Below, in pieces: positions 6,931-15,675 of a stretch of DNA of 64,000 nt. Both the position numbers and the translations under genes were made by a program. The notes below the pieces were generated by a model. The model saw nothing but the letters and a program-made list of their open reading frames with translations, did not search any database and was not told where the DNA came from. The stretch is from an uncultured Chlamydiae bacterium (GTDB lineage Bacteria; Chlamydiota; Chlamydiia; Chlamydiales; SM23-39), in contig CAITMJ010000018.1 of the NCBI GenBank assembly GCA_903893545.1, positions 1 through 64,000 of the forward strand, read 5' to 3'. Position 1 is the stretch's first letter. Each line of letters opens with the position of its first letter.

Positions 6931-7671
6931 TTAAGCTTGCGCAAGGATGTGAAACTGTTTTGCAAGGCCACTCGGACTTCGTCCTTCAAATAGAGACCAT
7001 GAAGAAAAATTCACAGATCTCATGACTGCTTCGACAACATTTTTTGTTGTCATCCATCCCCCAAACATTCCTCTAAGCACATCATCAGCCATCGGATTGT
7101 CGTTATAGGGAAATAGGTTACAAGCGAGCATCCCTTGGGGCAAAAGAGCATTTTTTGCTTTCAGCAATATTTGGCCAATTTTTTCAGGGTTACAATAGGG
7201 AAGCGACTCTGTCGCTGTGATAAGATGAACGTTCTCTGGATATTCGAATTCTTCAATCGATTGATGGACCAAGACGAGCTGTCCGTTTTCTATCCATTTT
7301 TTTCTCATACGAGAAACCTTATCCACTAAAGTATGAATCACAGATTCTGAACTATCTACTGCATAAACCTTCCAGCCTCGTTCTAATAGATTAAATGCAG
7401 TACTATTGATTCCACAGCCTAAGTCTACAGCCACACCTTTATTCATGCGAACAATTGCCCTTTCAACCAAAGTCGAGAGTGCGCCGTTTGTTTTATTGTT
7501 TGTCTGAAAATCATCCCAAAATTCGACCCTATCTCCCTGACATTTTTTCCAGATCTCCCCTTCCTTACTGAGCCGGCTTCTCGCCTGATCTATATCGATC
7601 TCTGGCTCATATAAACCCAATTGCTCGAGTGTATTGGCAAAGCACTCCATCACTTGTGATAAATAGTTCAT
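6931..7671 (-). CDS. Class I SAM-dependent methyltransferase
   Basis: The start ATG 7671 has AAAGG seven bases upstream; a TTG two codons earlier is less likely. Motif I is AVDLGCGINSTAFNLLERGW, with motif II VYAVDSS and a later VHLITATESLPYCNP (motif IV-like region with an acidic/Pro loop). This is a Rossmann-fold methyltransferase of 246 residues with a long N-terminal helical cap. The substrate is unknown; small-molecule methylation is the commonest role for this architecture. The gene is monocistronic, with a 9-bp inverted repeat just upstream (7691-7718) that could control it. Confidence 0.8.
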   Translation of the reverse strand: MNYLSQVMECFANTLEQLGLYEPEIDIDQARSRLSKEGEIWKKCQGDRVEFWDDFQTNNKTNGALSTLVERAIVRMNKGVAVDLGCGINSTAFNLLERGWKVYAVDSSESVIHTLVDKVSRMRKKWIENGQLVLVHQSIEEFEYPENVHLITATESLPYCNPEKIGQILLKAKNALLPQGMLACNLFPYNDNPMADDVLRGMFGGWMTTKNVVEAVMRSVNFSSWSLFEGRSPSGLAKQFHILAQA

Positions 7672-7690
7672 TTTCAAACCTTTAATTTTA

Positions 7691-7718
7691 AATTTGAGAG
7701 GAAATTATATCTCAAATT
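7691..7718. promoter_or_regulatory. Inverted repeat upstream of the methyltransferase
   Basis: AATTTGAGA (7691-7699) and TCTCAAATT (7710-7718) are exact reverse complements, separated by 10 bases. The dyad lies 19 bp upstream of the minus-strand methyltransferase start. In the rest of the 7719-7935 gap I see no gene; it must hold the promoter of the invasin gene. Confidence 0.4.
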
Positions 7719-7935
7719 AAATGCCTTTGTCAACGAGCAATGGGTATGTTGCATATACTGCGCCCGCTATCCAAGTAGCGGCATCAAACATTTGAGGATA
7801 TCCTGGTGAGAAATCACCTAAGTCCATCCGTAACAGACGTAGATCAATGGACAATTGTCTAATTCCTGGTTCAAAAAAAAACTATACTTTTTTCCGTAGA
7901 AACAGATACAGTGGAGCAAACCGAGGTGTTTTTCT

Positions 7936-10900
7936 ATGAAGATCGCTAAAATTACCATCCTGAGTGCTTTCCTTTTAAATGTACTGCTTCTGCCTCAGCC
8001 AGGAACTGCTTCGAAACCAGCCCCTAGTACGTGTGAGGAGGTTCTTCGCCCCATGAGAGTAACGGCAAGGCACATTGAATCAGGCGGTATCGGCTATCAT
8101 CAAGGATATACCACGGTCGAAGGCTTTTTCCCCCTTTATAACGGCTGGGATAATTGGGTTCTTTTTCTCGATACTAGAGTGCACGTTTTCAATAGCGGAC
8201 GCCCCGCTCTTAACGCAGGCGTAGGAACTCGCTATCTCACAGAAAGTAGACTCTGGGGCCTAAACACCTATTACGATTACCGCAAAACAAGAAGACAACA
8301 TTACAACCAAGTAGCCATGGGCTGCGAGTCTTTAGGAGAAGTCTGGGATTTCCGATTAAACGGCTATGTCCCTGTTGGAAAAACAATAAGCCCTCACTAC
8401 AACAAGCAATTTGCTTACTTCCAAGGAAACAATGCTATCTTGCGCGAAAGATATGAATTTGCGCTCGCCGGATTTAATGGCGAGGTTGGCGCTCATGTCA
8501 ACAAGTGGGAAAAATACCCCCTCTACTTTTCTGCAGGACCCTATTATCTAACCGGTAAAGGGGCGACGACTTGGGGCGGAGAGGCCAGAGCTTCAGTTCG
8601 CGTCTATGAATACCTCACTCTAGAAGGCTATACTTCCTACGACCACCTCTTTAAATGGACTGGCCAAGGACAAATCGGCCTTAGCTTCTCTTTTGGCGGC
8701 AAGAAAGAGATTAAACCGAAAAATAGCAGCCAAAGTTGCTCTCAATCTTTTGCAATCGCCTCGCGCGCCTATCAATCGGTCGATCGCTTTGAAATCATGC
8801 CTGTCGACAAGAAAAACCACCACTCCACGGCGATCAACCCGCTGACAGGCGACCCTTATTCCTTCTGGTTCGTCAATAACACAAGTCATTGCAATGGCAC
8901 CATTGAAAGCCCTTGCAATACCCTCGTACCGGTCAGCACCGACGTAATTTACGTCTTTTCTGGCGACGGTACTTCGACGGGGATGAGCTCCGGAATCGCC
9001 CTCAAAAACAACCAACGCCTTTGGGGCAGCGTCGTTGCGCAAAACCTTCCGACGACCATCGGCAACATCTCTATCCCAGCGCAGTCTTCCGGCACGCTCG
9101 GGACAACTGTGATCGCACCCCTCCTTTCAAACGGTTCGGGCAATGTCGTCACTTTGGCCAATAATAATGAAGTTTCCGGCTTTTTCTTAGAGAATACGGG
9201 TAGCTCTTACTCCATTTCTGGCACGAACGTGACCAATGCGACCGTGCTCAATTGCACACTGGCCGGATCAAATGCGCAAGGAGAGATCGGCATTTCCACC
9301 TCTGAACTTGCAGGAACGCTTACGATCGACAATTGCGTCTTTACCCAAAACTACGGCCTTAGCCTGTCGAATAGCTCAACGAACTTACAAGTGAGCGTCT
9401 CTAACTCGAGCTTTAGCGGCGGCACAGGCACAACGTCTTCGATCGCTTGGACATTATCGAGCGGCTCTCAAAGTACATTGACAGCAAACAACAATACATT
9501 TAATTCCTACTACTCTGGAATTACCATTACTTCAGCAAATACAAGTACTCTTACAGCAAACATCAATAATAGCACGATTACTGCAGCCGGCTATGGACTC
9601 TCCTTGACCACATCAGCGACAACTGCAACCCATACCCTTTTCATGAACGGAAGCACGATCGTTGCTAATCTGCCAGCAATTTATCTAAATGAGACTGGAA
9701 ATTGGAGTGCTTCGTTTGTGAATAATACAATTAGTTCATCCGAGTATGCCATAGGGGCGGCTATGAGTTCTGGCAATGGTTCGATCTTTGCGCAAAACAA
9801 CTTAATAAATGCTTTTTACGACTACTATGCCATTTACTTTGATCAATCAGGGGGCTCTCTCTCTGCTACCTTCACCGACAATGAAATCGCCTCCGTAGAG
9901 GAAAATGCGATCTATAGTACTCTTACAGGTTCCGCAAGTACCCATTCATTGAACATGACTAGCAACAAGGTCACCGGATATCAAGGATGGGATCTCAATC
10001 AGACAGTAGGGACTGTGACTTCCACCTGGACTAACAACACCGTGTCGGCCGAAGAGTACGGACTTTCTATTAATGAGATCGATACGGCGACAAGCACATC
10101 GATTACGTGTACAGGAAATACCTTCCAAGCCGAATACGGCGTATATCTAGACCAGTCAATAGGAACTTGCTCTTTTACACTCAATAATAACCTAATCCAA
10201 ACAATCAATGACGAAGGCGCGGTGTATTTGGAGATAACAGGAGGAACAAACTCCACAATCTCCATGACAGGCAACCAGATCAATGGATATTATGGAGTCT
10301 ATTACGACCAAACGGCGGGAACTGTCAATCTAACGATGGATAATAATCAGGTCGTTGGCACGTATGGTTTGTATGCAGATCCAATCGATTCTACCGCTAC
10401 ATTTACCCTCACAGGAAACACTTATATTGCAGCCCAACCGTTATATCTTGTTCAGAATGCAGGAACATTCAATCCTACAATCACCGATAATACGATGACC
10501 TCTGCAGGGAATACTGCTGTCACTTATATAAGCACTTCGACCGCAGCTTCTACTCAGACGTTTTCGGGAAATACGATCTCTGCAAGTGGCTCTGGAGCAA
10601 ATGCCGTCAGCATGACTTTAGAAGGCAGCGGCGAAATCCAAACGACCATGACAAACAACACATTCTCATCTAGTTCGAGCGTTGCAGTCTCCTCTTCTCT
10701 CTCCTCCTCTGGGACACAGGTGTTAACGCTCTCGGATAACACCCTAACAACTAGCGGAGGCTATTCTCTAGCCGCATCGAACACCTCGAACGCCACCTGG
10801 AAAGTCAACGACAACCAGTTTGCCGCTTCGAACACCACTCCAATCACGGCAACAGCTGCAAATACTTCGACCGTTTGCATGCAGCTCAACAACAACACCG

Positions 10901-11025
10901 CCTATCCGATCACAGGCGCCTATGTGTTAGATAACACAGGCTCCGGCACATTTACTCTAAACACTCCAACGGGAAATATTGGAGCTCTTAGCACGACCAA
11001 CATAACAACCGGTTCTTGCCCATAA
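7936..11025 (+). CDS. Inverse-autotransporter-like invasin with beta-helix passenger
   Basis: This 1029-residue outer-membrane protein begins with a signal peptide (MKIAKITILSAFLLNVLLL). Residues about 40-260 form an intimin/invasin-type beta-barrel: SGGIGYHQGYTTVEGFFPLY, LNAGVGTRYL, LWGLNTYYDYRKTRRQHYNQ, and the closing GQIGLSFSFG. The barrel comes before the passenger, as in inverse autotransporters (type Ve). From about residue 300 the passenger has many irregular repeats of about 30-40 residues ending in forms such as LTGNTF, MTGNQINGYYGV and LSDNTLT. These are rich in Ser, Thr, Asn and Gly, the pattern of a right-handed beta-helix. No Ig-like domains are visible. It is probably an adhesin facing the host. 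GAGGTG precedes the ATG. Confidence 0.85.
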   Translation: MKIAKITILSAFLLNVLLLPQPGTASKPAPSTCEEVLRPMRVTARHIESGGIGYHQGYTTVEGFFPLYNGWDNWVLFLDTRVHVFNSGRPALNAGVGTRYLTESRLWGLNTYYDYRKTRRQHYNQVAMGCESLGEVWDFRLNGYVPVGKTISPHYNKQFAYFQGNNAILRERYEFALAGFNGEVGAHVNKWEKYPLYFSAGPYYLTGKGATTWGGEARASVRVYEYLTLEGYTSYDHLFKWTGQGQIGLSFSFGGKKEIKPKNSSQSCSQSFAIASRAYQSVDRFEIMPVDKKNHHSTAINPLTGDPYSFWFVNNTSHCNGTIESPCNTLVPVSTDVIYVFSGDGTSTGMSSGIALKNNQRLWGSVVAQNLPTTIGNISIPAQSSGTLGTTVIAPLLSNGSGNVVTLANNNEVSGFFLENTGSSYSISGTNVTNATVLNCTLAGSNAQGEIGISTSELAGTLTIDNCVFTQNYGLSLSNSSTNLQVSVSNSSFSGGTGTTSSIAWTLSSGSQSTLTANNNTFNSYYSGITITSANTSTLTANINNSTITAAGYGLSLTTSATTATHTLFMNGSTIVANLPAIYLNETGNWSASFVNNTISSSEYAIGAAMSSGNGSIFAQNNLINAFYDYYAIYFDQSGGSLSATFTDNEIASVEENAIYSTLTGSASTHSLNMTSNKVTGYQGWDLNQTVGTVTSTWTNNTVSAEEYGLSINEIDTATSTSITCTGNTFQAEYGVYLDQSIGTCSFTLNNNLIQTINDEGAVYLEITGGTNSTISMTGNQINGYYGVYYDQTAGTVNLTMDNNQVVGTYGLYADPIDSTATFTLTGNTYIAAQPLYLVQNAGTFNPTITDNTMTSAGNTAVTYISTSTAASTQTFSGNTISASGSGANAVSMTLEGSGEIQTTMTNNTFSSSSSVAVSSSLSSSGTQVLTLSDNTLTTSGGYSLAASNTSNATWKVNDNQFAASNTTPITATAANTSTVCMQLNNNTAYPITGAYVLDNTGSGTFTLNTPTGNIGALSTTNITTGSCP

Positions 11026-11037
11026 CAAGCATCAAAT

Positions 11038-11060
11038 GCCGCCCTTAATAGCAGGGCGGC
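11038..11060 (+). terminator. Hairpin terminator after the invasin gene
   Basis: GCCGCCCT (11038-11045) and AGGGCGGC (11053-11060) form a perfect 8-bp GC-rich stem with a 7-nt loop, starting 13 bp after the invasin stop. There is no clean T-run after it, so it may stabilise the mRNA end or act as a weak terminator. Confidence 0.6.
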
Positions 11061-11171
11061 TCCCTCTATAGCTCACCACTTACCAACCAAAGATTTTGGA
11101 TAGAAAAAAAATCCAACTTCAAAGATAGTGGCTGGGATTTAAAAAAAATTCTTTCAAAGGAGAGCGTCCAA

Positions 11172-11402
11172 ATGCAGAAATTCTACTGCGCCTGTATCCT
11201 ACACTATCCTTTCCGGGGAGAGAATTTTTTCAAAAATAATCGCCTCATGAAAACGAGATTGAAAGAAGGGGAATATTCTGAAGAACTGCTCTGGGAACAA
11301 CGCGATTCGTTTTCAAAACTTAAAGATTATGGGATCACGTCCTTTATCCGGGCCTTCCATCCAGAGAAATTCAAAACCATCTGGGAAGAATTTAATAAAT
11401 GA
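11172..11402 (+). CDS. Small hypothetical protein coupled to the exostosin-like gene (76 aa)
   Basis: ATG 11172 has AAGGAG nine bases upstream. The stop overlaps the next gene's start (ATGA), which favours a real, coupled gene. The product starts MQKFYCACILHYPFRGENFF and ends TSFIRAFHPEKFKTIWEEFN. It has no clear domain; charged helices dominate the second half. It may be a leader controlling the downstream gene, or a remnant of a larger enzyme. Only its signals and position support it. Confidence 0.4.
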   Translation: MQKFYCACILHYPFRGENFFKNNRLMKTRLKEGEYSEELLWEQRDSFSKLKDYGITSFIRAFHPEKFKTIWEEFNK

Positions 11403-12904
11403 AAGTAGCTATTTTTTTATTTGCGATCAGTTCATTCGTAGCCGTACATGCAATTCCCCTAAAACCCCCTTCGGAACTCTATTCAGGCTTAGGTGGAATG
11501 ACTCCTGGCCACCGTGGGTATTTCCCATTTATCGGACACTACAATTTTAGAGTCATTGCAGATCATATCATCGATCAAACAGTAGAATCATTTGATCCAG
11601 ACTTGGTAAAGCCAGGCGATTTTATCTATATCAACGTCTGGTACTTACCTTGGTTTGAGAAAAATGTTCACGACAAAATCCAACATCCCTACATTTTGCT
11701 TTCAGGGGATGTAGGTCGATGGCTGCCAGATCCAAAAACTATTAAAAAATTGCTCTATGATCCCAAATGCGCCACCTGGATGTGCAGAAATATGCTGCTC
11801 AGCTATCACCCAAAGCTCCTTCAAATGCCCATGGGGCAGGATCTTGCTTTGTTTGGACATCCAGTGGATCAATTAGAGGTGGCAGCGGCGAATAAACCAT
11901 TTATAAAAAAACACTTACTTTCGATGAACTTCTTGCCAAGGCCTTGGGGCGATCGAGACAGGATTGTAAAGCTTTTTGAACATGTCCCCTACTGCTTTAC
12001 AAGACTGCGCAGCGGTCAACAATACTTTCCCGTTACAAGAGAGATCTTTTATGAGGATATGGCGGCCTCTCAATTTATCTTATCGCCCATTGGATTGGAG
12101 TGGGACTGCGTAAGAACATGGGAGTCCTGGATATTCGATTGTATTCCCATTGTCGAACACAGTTTTACCGATCCAGTCTATGATGGACTGCCAACAGTGT
12201 TTGTCAATGATTGGACAGAGATCAATGAACAATTTCTCGCCGACCAATATGAAAAACTCAAAGGTTACAGCACTGAAAAAGCCTATTTTGATTACTGGCT
12301 GAAGAAATTACGAGAGATTCAAAATAGAATCAGAATGGGCGATCTCTCATTTGCTCAGTTGGATGCGACCCGATTTAACAACGAAGATTTTCAAGATCTC
12401 TCATCTATTATTTTGGCGCACACAAAGCGTAAGAACTTCAGCTTGATCTGTAAGGGGTTTCTCTCAACATTGCGCCCTTTACAACTGTTAAGGCATATGC
12501 CTACCATGGATGCATTCTACCTGCGCGATCCCTGGATGAACTCTGAGAATTTGAACCTGATAACCAAGTACACTCCTGATAAGGATCTTTTAAAACGCGC
12601 AAAGAAACTCATTGTGTTAGGTTCTGAGGAATCTTTTACGAACACCGTCAAGAAAGGATCGGCTAAAGTCATTTTCTTTGATCTCTCCTATCAAAGACAT
12701 TCCTTATTGCGCGATTTCAATGACTTCCGCCATCACCTAAAACACGATTTACAGAAAATATGCGCAATGCTAAAACCTGGCAAATTGGTGTGCGGGAACA
12801 TGGCCCATTATCCCTATGTAAAAGAGCAGCTCGATAAACTGGCTAAAGAACATGGGCACTCGATCCAATACAAAGGAAATTTCTGGTTTTTTACGATCCG
12901 GTGA
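11399..12904 (+). CDS. Exostosin-like glycosyltransferase with signal peptide
   Basis: This 501-residue protein starts with a cleavable-looking signal (MKVAIFLFAISSFVAVHA). The middle part contains FILSPIGLEWDCVRTWESWI and DCIPIVEHSF. This matches the exostosin/GT47-like pattern in which a Ser-Pro-x-Gly loop and an acidic residue precede a G/D-CIPI strand. The last 110 residues contain AKKLIVLGSEE, KVIFFDLSYQ and ICAMLKPGKLVCGNM, which look like a Rossmann-type domain. Its location outside the cytoplasm, or anchored facing outward, is inferred from the signal. The donor and acceptor sugars are unknown. It follows the invasin and precedes other exported glycan enzymes. Confidence 0.65.
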   Translation: MKVAIFLFAISSFVAVHAIPLKPPSELYSGLGGMTPGHRGYFPFIGHYNFRVIADHIIDQTVESFDPDLVKPGDFIYINVWYLPWFEKNVHDKIQHPYILLSGDVGRWLPDPKTIKKLLYDPKCATWMCRNMLLSYHPKLLQMPMGQDLALFGHPVDQLEVAAANKPFIKKHLLSMNFLPRPWGDRDRIVKLFEHVPYCFTRLRSGQQYFPVTREIFYEDMAASQFILSPIGLEWDCVRTWESWIFDCIPIVEHSFTDPVYDGLPTVFVNDWTEINEQFLADQYEKLKGYSTEKAYFDYWLKKLREIQNRIRMGDLSFAQLDATRFNNEDFQDLSSIILAHTKRKNFSLICKGFLSTLRPLQLLRHMPTMDAFYLRDPWMNSENLNLITKYTPDKDLLKRAKKLIVLGSEESFTNTVKKGSAKVIFFDLSYQRHSLLRDFNDFRHHLKHDLQKICAMLKPGKLVCGNMAHYPYVKEQLDKLAKEHGHSIQYKGNFWFFTIR

Positions 12905-13150
12905 ACAGCTCTTTGAGCTTTTCCTTGTCGAGAACCTCTTCCCTTTTGGTCGCGTTGAAAAGCCGAGCCTCTTCCAGCGGAGTTTTAAAAAGAGGCGATC
13001 GTAACGGCGCACGGTATATCCCCCAACCACAAACATCTGTGCGGTCATTTGCTCTAAAATGAGAAGGCTTAACCCCTTTTTCTGCTCTTCTAGTTCAGCA
13101 ATCTTGCGAGCTAGTTCTTTGTATTGTTGGATTTGTTCTTCAAGAGACAT
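12891..13150 (-). CDS. Small coiled-coil protein interrupted by a -1 frameshift
   Basis: The N-terminal part (MSLEEQIQQYKELARKIAEL) is a coiled coil, followed by a short strand region (FVVGGYTVRRYDRLFLK). In the zero frame the protein then becomes an arginine-rich sequence running antisense into the exostosin gene. In the -1 frame it continues sensibly as TPLEEARLFNATKREEVL and ends LKELFTGS at a TAA (12891-12893), giving 86 residues. The switch point is T-TTA-AAA (12989-12983), a canonical X-XXY-YYZ slippery heptamer, with a weak 6-bp hairpin (12974-12957) after an 8-nt spacer. A one-base loss in the T5 run (12991-12987) is the alternative. Function is unknown. Confidence 0.55.
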
Positions 13151-13232
13151 TTAAAACCACAAATCTTGAAGACTACCCCAACTCTAGACTAAAATCCAAA
13201 ATTTCCTTAAAGTCTCTCCAAGAGAAAATATT

Positions 13233-14015
13233 ATGTATACCCAACGTAATTCAGAAATCTGTTTCCCCTGTGCTGGCATCCCAGCCTTTGAATCACGTTG
13301 GGTATATCGATGTCTCTGGATCTTGCTTTTTTATACCGGTGTCGTGTGTGCGAACCCAAGCGAAAAGATGATTGAGCACGTCAAAACATCGATTGCTCGA
13401 GCGGAGATGGGCCTCTCCAAGCTTACCCCAGAAGCTTTACAAGTTCCTGGGATGAGCAGCCCTAAGGTTCGGCACCTGCTAAACAATCTCTGTTCCTTGC
13501 CCGGAACCTCTTATCTAGAAATCGGTTGCTGGAAAGGATCTACTTTAGTAGCTGCATTGACAGGCAATCCAATGCATGCCTTTGCATTCGACAATTGGTC
13601 AGAATTTTTGCTGGAGGGAGAATCTCCCCGGAAAGATTTTTTCCAAAACGTCGCTCCTTTTCTCCAAAGCGGCTCGTTAAAGTTCTTTGAAGCCGACTGC
13701 TTTGCCATTGATCGCCCAGCCCAGTTTTTTGCCCACGAGAAATTGCAATCCCCGATCAACATCTACTTCTACGACGGAAGCCACCTCCTTTCGAACCAGA
13801 AAAAGGCGTTTACCTTTTTTAACGCAGTTTTTGATGACTGCTTTATCGCCATTGTAGACGACTGGAATTGGGACTATGTTCAACAAGGGACAAAAGAAGC
13901 TTTTGATGAGCTCGGATATCGGATCCTTTTTGAACAATCTTTTCTGACCACTCATAACGGAGACTCCGATACATGGTGGAACGGACTGTACATTGCGGTC
14001 ATTCAATCTCGCTGA
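13233..14015 (+). CDS. Class I SAM-dependent methyltransferase with N-terminal hydrophobic segment
   Basis: The methyltransferase domain covers residues about 80-255. Motif I is YLEIGCWKGSTLVAAL, followed by AFAFDNWSEF, NIYFYDGSHLLSNQK and FIAIVDDWNWDYVQQGTKEA. This is the Methyltransf_24/CmcI-like type often found in glycan or antibiotic clusters. The first 26 residues are encoded by the dispersed repeat at 13236-13306, so the native start is uncertain. They are followed by a hydrophobic stretch (CLWILLFYTGVVCA) that could act as a signal or anchor. The 3' end overlaps the convergent GT61-like gene by 17 bp. Sugar methylation is inferred from its neighbours. Confidence 0.7.
   Translation: MYTQRNSEICFPCAGIPAFESRWVYRCLWILLFYTGVVCANPSEKMIEHVKTSIARAEMGLSKLTPEALQVPGMSSPKVRHLLNNLCSLPGTSYLEIGCWKGSTLVAALTGNPMHAFAFDNWSEFLLEGESPRKDFFQNVAPFLQSGSLKFFEADCFAIDRPAQFFAHEKLQSPINIYFYDGSHLLSNQKKAFTFFNAVFDDCFIAIVDDWNWDYVQQGTKEAFDELGYRILFEQSFLTTHNGDSDTWWNGLYIAVIQSR
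13236..13306. repeat. Dispersed inverted-repeat element, short copy (71 bp)
   Basis: The ends TATACCCAACG and CGTTGGGTATA are perfect inverted repeats. The interior (CCCTGTGCTGGCATCCCAGC) matches the reverse complement of the longer copy at 51053-51180. The copy overlaps the first codons of the downstream methyltransferase frame, so it supplies part of that reading frame. Confidence 0.75.
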
Positions 14016-15159
14016 TCACAAGAGAACGATCGAGTTCGGAGATCGTTCCGGCAAAGGTCTCTTCAGTGCCAAACATGCCCAGTCGGTACGATTCCTCTTT
14101 GGAGATGATACCTCGATCGGCCATAATGCATGTGTAATTAAGCCCTCTTGCCTCTGCAAAGATCCGGTAGTCGACCGTATGCGTGCTGGGGGGGAAGATT
14201 TCTATGACCCTCGAAGAGGGGGGTAAAAACAGCACGTGGCTAAGTCCATTTCCGTGGACACTGATCAATACGTCAGTGTTCCCAATGACGTTGATCTGTT
14301 CTTTGAACGAAAGCTTGGCGAGATCTTCCACTCTTAAAGCGACGTTCCTCATCGCCTCAATCGATGCAAGAAGCTTTTCTTCAAGAGCCGGCGCCAGCGA
14401 GCGAGGAAGCGGCCTTTTCAAATAGGTAACGCGCAGCGCGCTGCTATTTTCTATTCTAGTTCCCGCATAGGCATGAACCCTGTCAGCCAAGTGTTGAAGA
14501 GCTTGCCCAGAAAAATAGCGACGAGAATAGCCCAACATGCGACCTAAGTTCCCACTTGCAGGAATGGTTTCTGCAACCCCTCGATCGGAGGTAAGGGCGC
14601 GCTCAAAACAGAGCGTTTTCCCATCGCACTCTTCGAGGAATTGGACCCATGTCTTTACTTCTGCATTTGGGAAAAGAGCTCGCAAGAGATGCTTATTGAT
14701 CTCATTGGGACCTTCCCACGCAACGGGCCAGGTTACCCCTCCTAAGACCCACTCTTTTTCTCCTGCAGAGGCCAGTACGATCTGTTTGACCTCTTCAAAG
14801 TGCTCATCTCCATAAAAAGCCCAGTCTCCGACAATGTGTTCTAAAATGTGAAAAAAGTGATAGGAACAACAGATCGTTCGATCCATTTCAAAGAGGAAAA
14901 GGGTTGTCCCCTTCACCGGGAAAATCCCTCCTAAATAGCCATTTTTATTCTGAAAGGAATACCCTCTCTTGTCCGATAAGGTAATCGCTTTGGCCGGAAA
15001 AGTTGGGTTATTCCCCAAAGTGATGAATGTGGATGTTTCCGATCGAAAATAAAGGTTTTCAAAACAGCAAAAAGGGTTGGGAAACTCCTGAAGGAGCGTG
15101 GCAGGGGGTTTTCCCCATAAAACAGCGTTTAGCAGTAGAAGAAAAAAAGAGAATTTCAT
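13999..15159 (-). CDS. GT61-family (DUF563) glycosyltransferase with signal peptide
   Basis: I start at ATG 15159 (AGGA eight bases upstream), giving MKFSFFLLLLNAVLWGKPPA as a clear signal peptide. The C-terminal half carries the GT61 signature: INVIGNTDVLISVHGNGLSH followed by VLFLPPSSRVIEIFPP. An Arg-rich loop (TYLKRPLPRSL) and an upstream YSRRYFSG also fit. GT61 enzymes transfer xylose or GlcNAc; many are secretory-pathway enzymes in eukaryotes, and the family also occurs in bacterial polysaccharide clusters. The substrate here is unknown. It is convergent with the methyltransferase and divergent from the PqqD/HprK-like operon. Confidence 0.75.
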   Translation of the reverse strand: MKFSFFLLLLNAVLWGKPPATLLQEFPNPFCCFENLYFRSETSTFITLGNNPTFPAKAITLSDKRGYSFQNKNGYLGGIFPVKGTTLFLFEMDRTICCSYHFFHILEHIVGDWAFYGDEHFEEVKQIVLASAGEKEWVLGGVTWPVAWEGPNEINKHLLRALFPNAEVKTWVQFLEECDGKTLCFERALTSDRGVAETIPASGNLGRMLGYSRRYFSGQALQHLADRVHAYAGTRIENSSALRVTYLKRPLPRSLAPALEEKLLASIEAMRNVALRVEDLAKLSFKEQINVIGNTDVLISVHGNGLSHVLFLPPSSRVIEIFPPSTHTVDYRIFAEARGLNYTCIMADRGIISKEESYRLGMFGTEETFAGTISELDRSLVISEIE

Positions 15160-15243
15160 ATAGGTCATCCTGTTTTTAAAAGATGAGTTTGTTTACATTT
15201 TCATTTTTTTCCGCTATCATCTGCTAAAATTAAAAAAAAAGCT

Positions 15244-15675
15244 ATGCAAAACTGTCGTATCTCTGCCTCGAGAATTGTCTATGAAGTTCTCAATACCGAA
15301 GTGATCGCTATCGATTTTCACACGGGCAACTATTACGCGATCGTTCACGTTGCAAAACAGATTTGGCAACTGATCGAACAAGAGATCCCTGTCACTGAGA
15401 TCGTTCGAATCATCTCCAATCACTATCAGTGCGATCCAAACAAAGTCTCCTCCGATGTTCAGCAGTTTATCGATGAATTGCTCGAAGAGGGGCTAGTGAC
15501 AGCGTGTTCTATCGAGCAATTTACAGCCCCTCCCCCATTTCCCTCCGAAGGCTGGGAATACGACGTCCCAAGACTGCAAAGATATACAGACGTTCAGAAT
15601 CTCCTACTTCTCGATCCAATCCATGAAGTGACTGACGCCGGTTGGCCAGAAAAGTTGGAGCCTTCTAAACATTGA
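15244..15675 (+). CDS. PqqD-family protein
   Basis: The 143-residue protein has the PqqD winged-helix fold: YEVLNTEVIAIDFHTGNYYA, VAKQIWQLIEQ and VSSDVQQFIDELLEEGLV. PqqD proteins present a peptide substrate to a modifying enzyme, or act as recognition modules. The C-terminal extension (NLLLLDPIHEVTDAGWP) is a tail seen in PqqD-like proteins encoded next to HprK-like kinases. It is the first gene of a six-gene operon and its TGA overlaps the TTG start of the kinase. No precursor peptide or radical SAM enzyme is visible nearby, so a role in peptide modification is open. Confidence 0.8.
   Translation: MQNCRISASRIVYEVLNTEVIAIDFHTGNYYAIVHVAKQIWQLIEQEIPVTEIVRIISNHYQCDPNKVSSDVQQFIDELLEEGLVTACSIEQFTAPPPFPSEGWEYDVPRLQRYTDVQNLLLLDPIHEVTDAGWPEKLEPSKH

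Noticed and set aside
8620..9042. Long antisense open frames inside the invasin gene (also 9946-10742)
   Set aside because: They lie opposite the strongly coding invasin and have no ribosome-binding sites; they follow from its codon composition.
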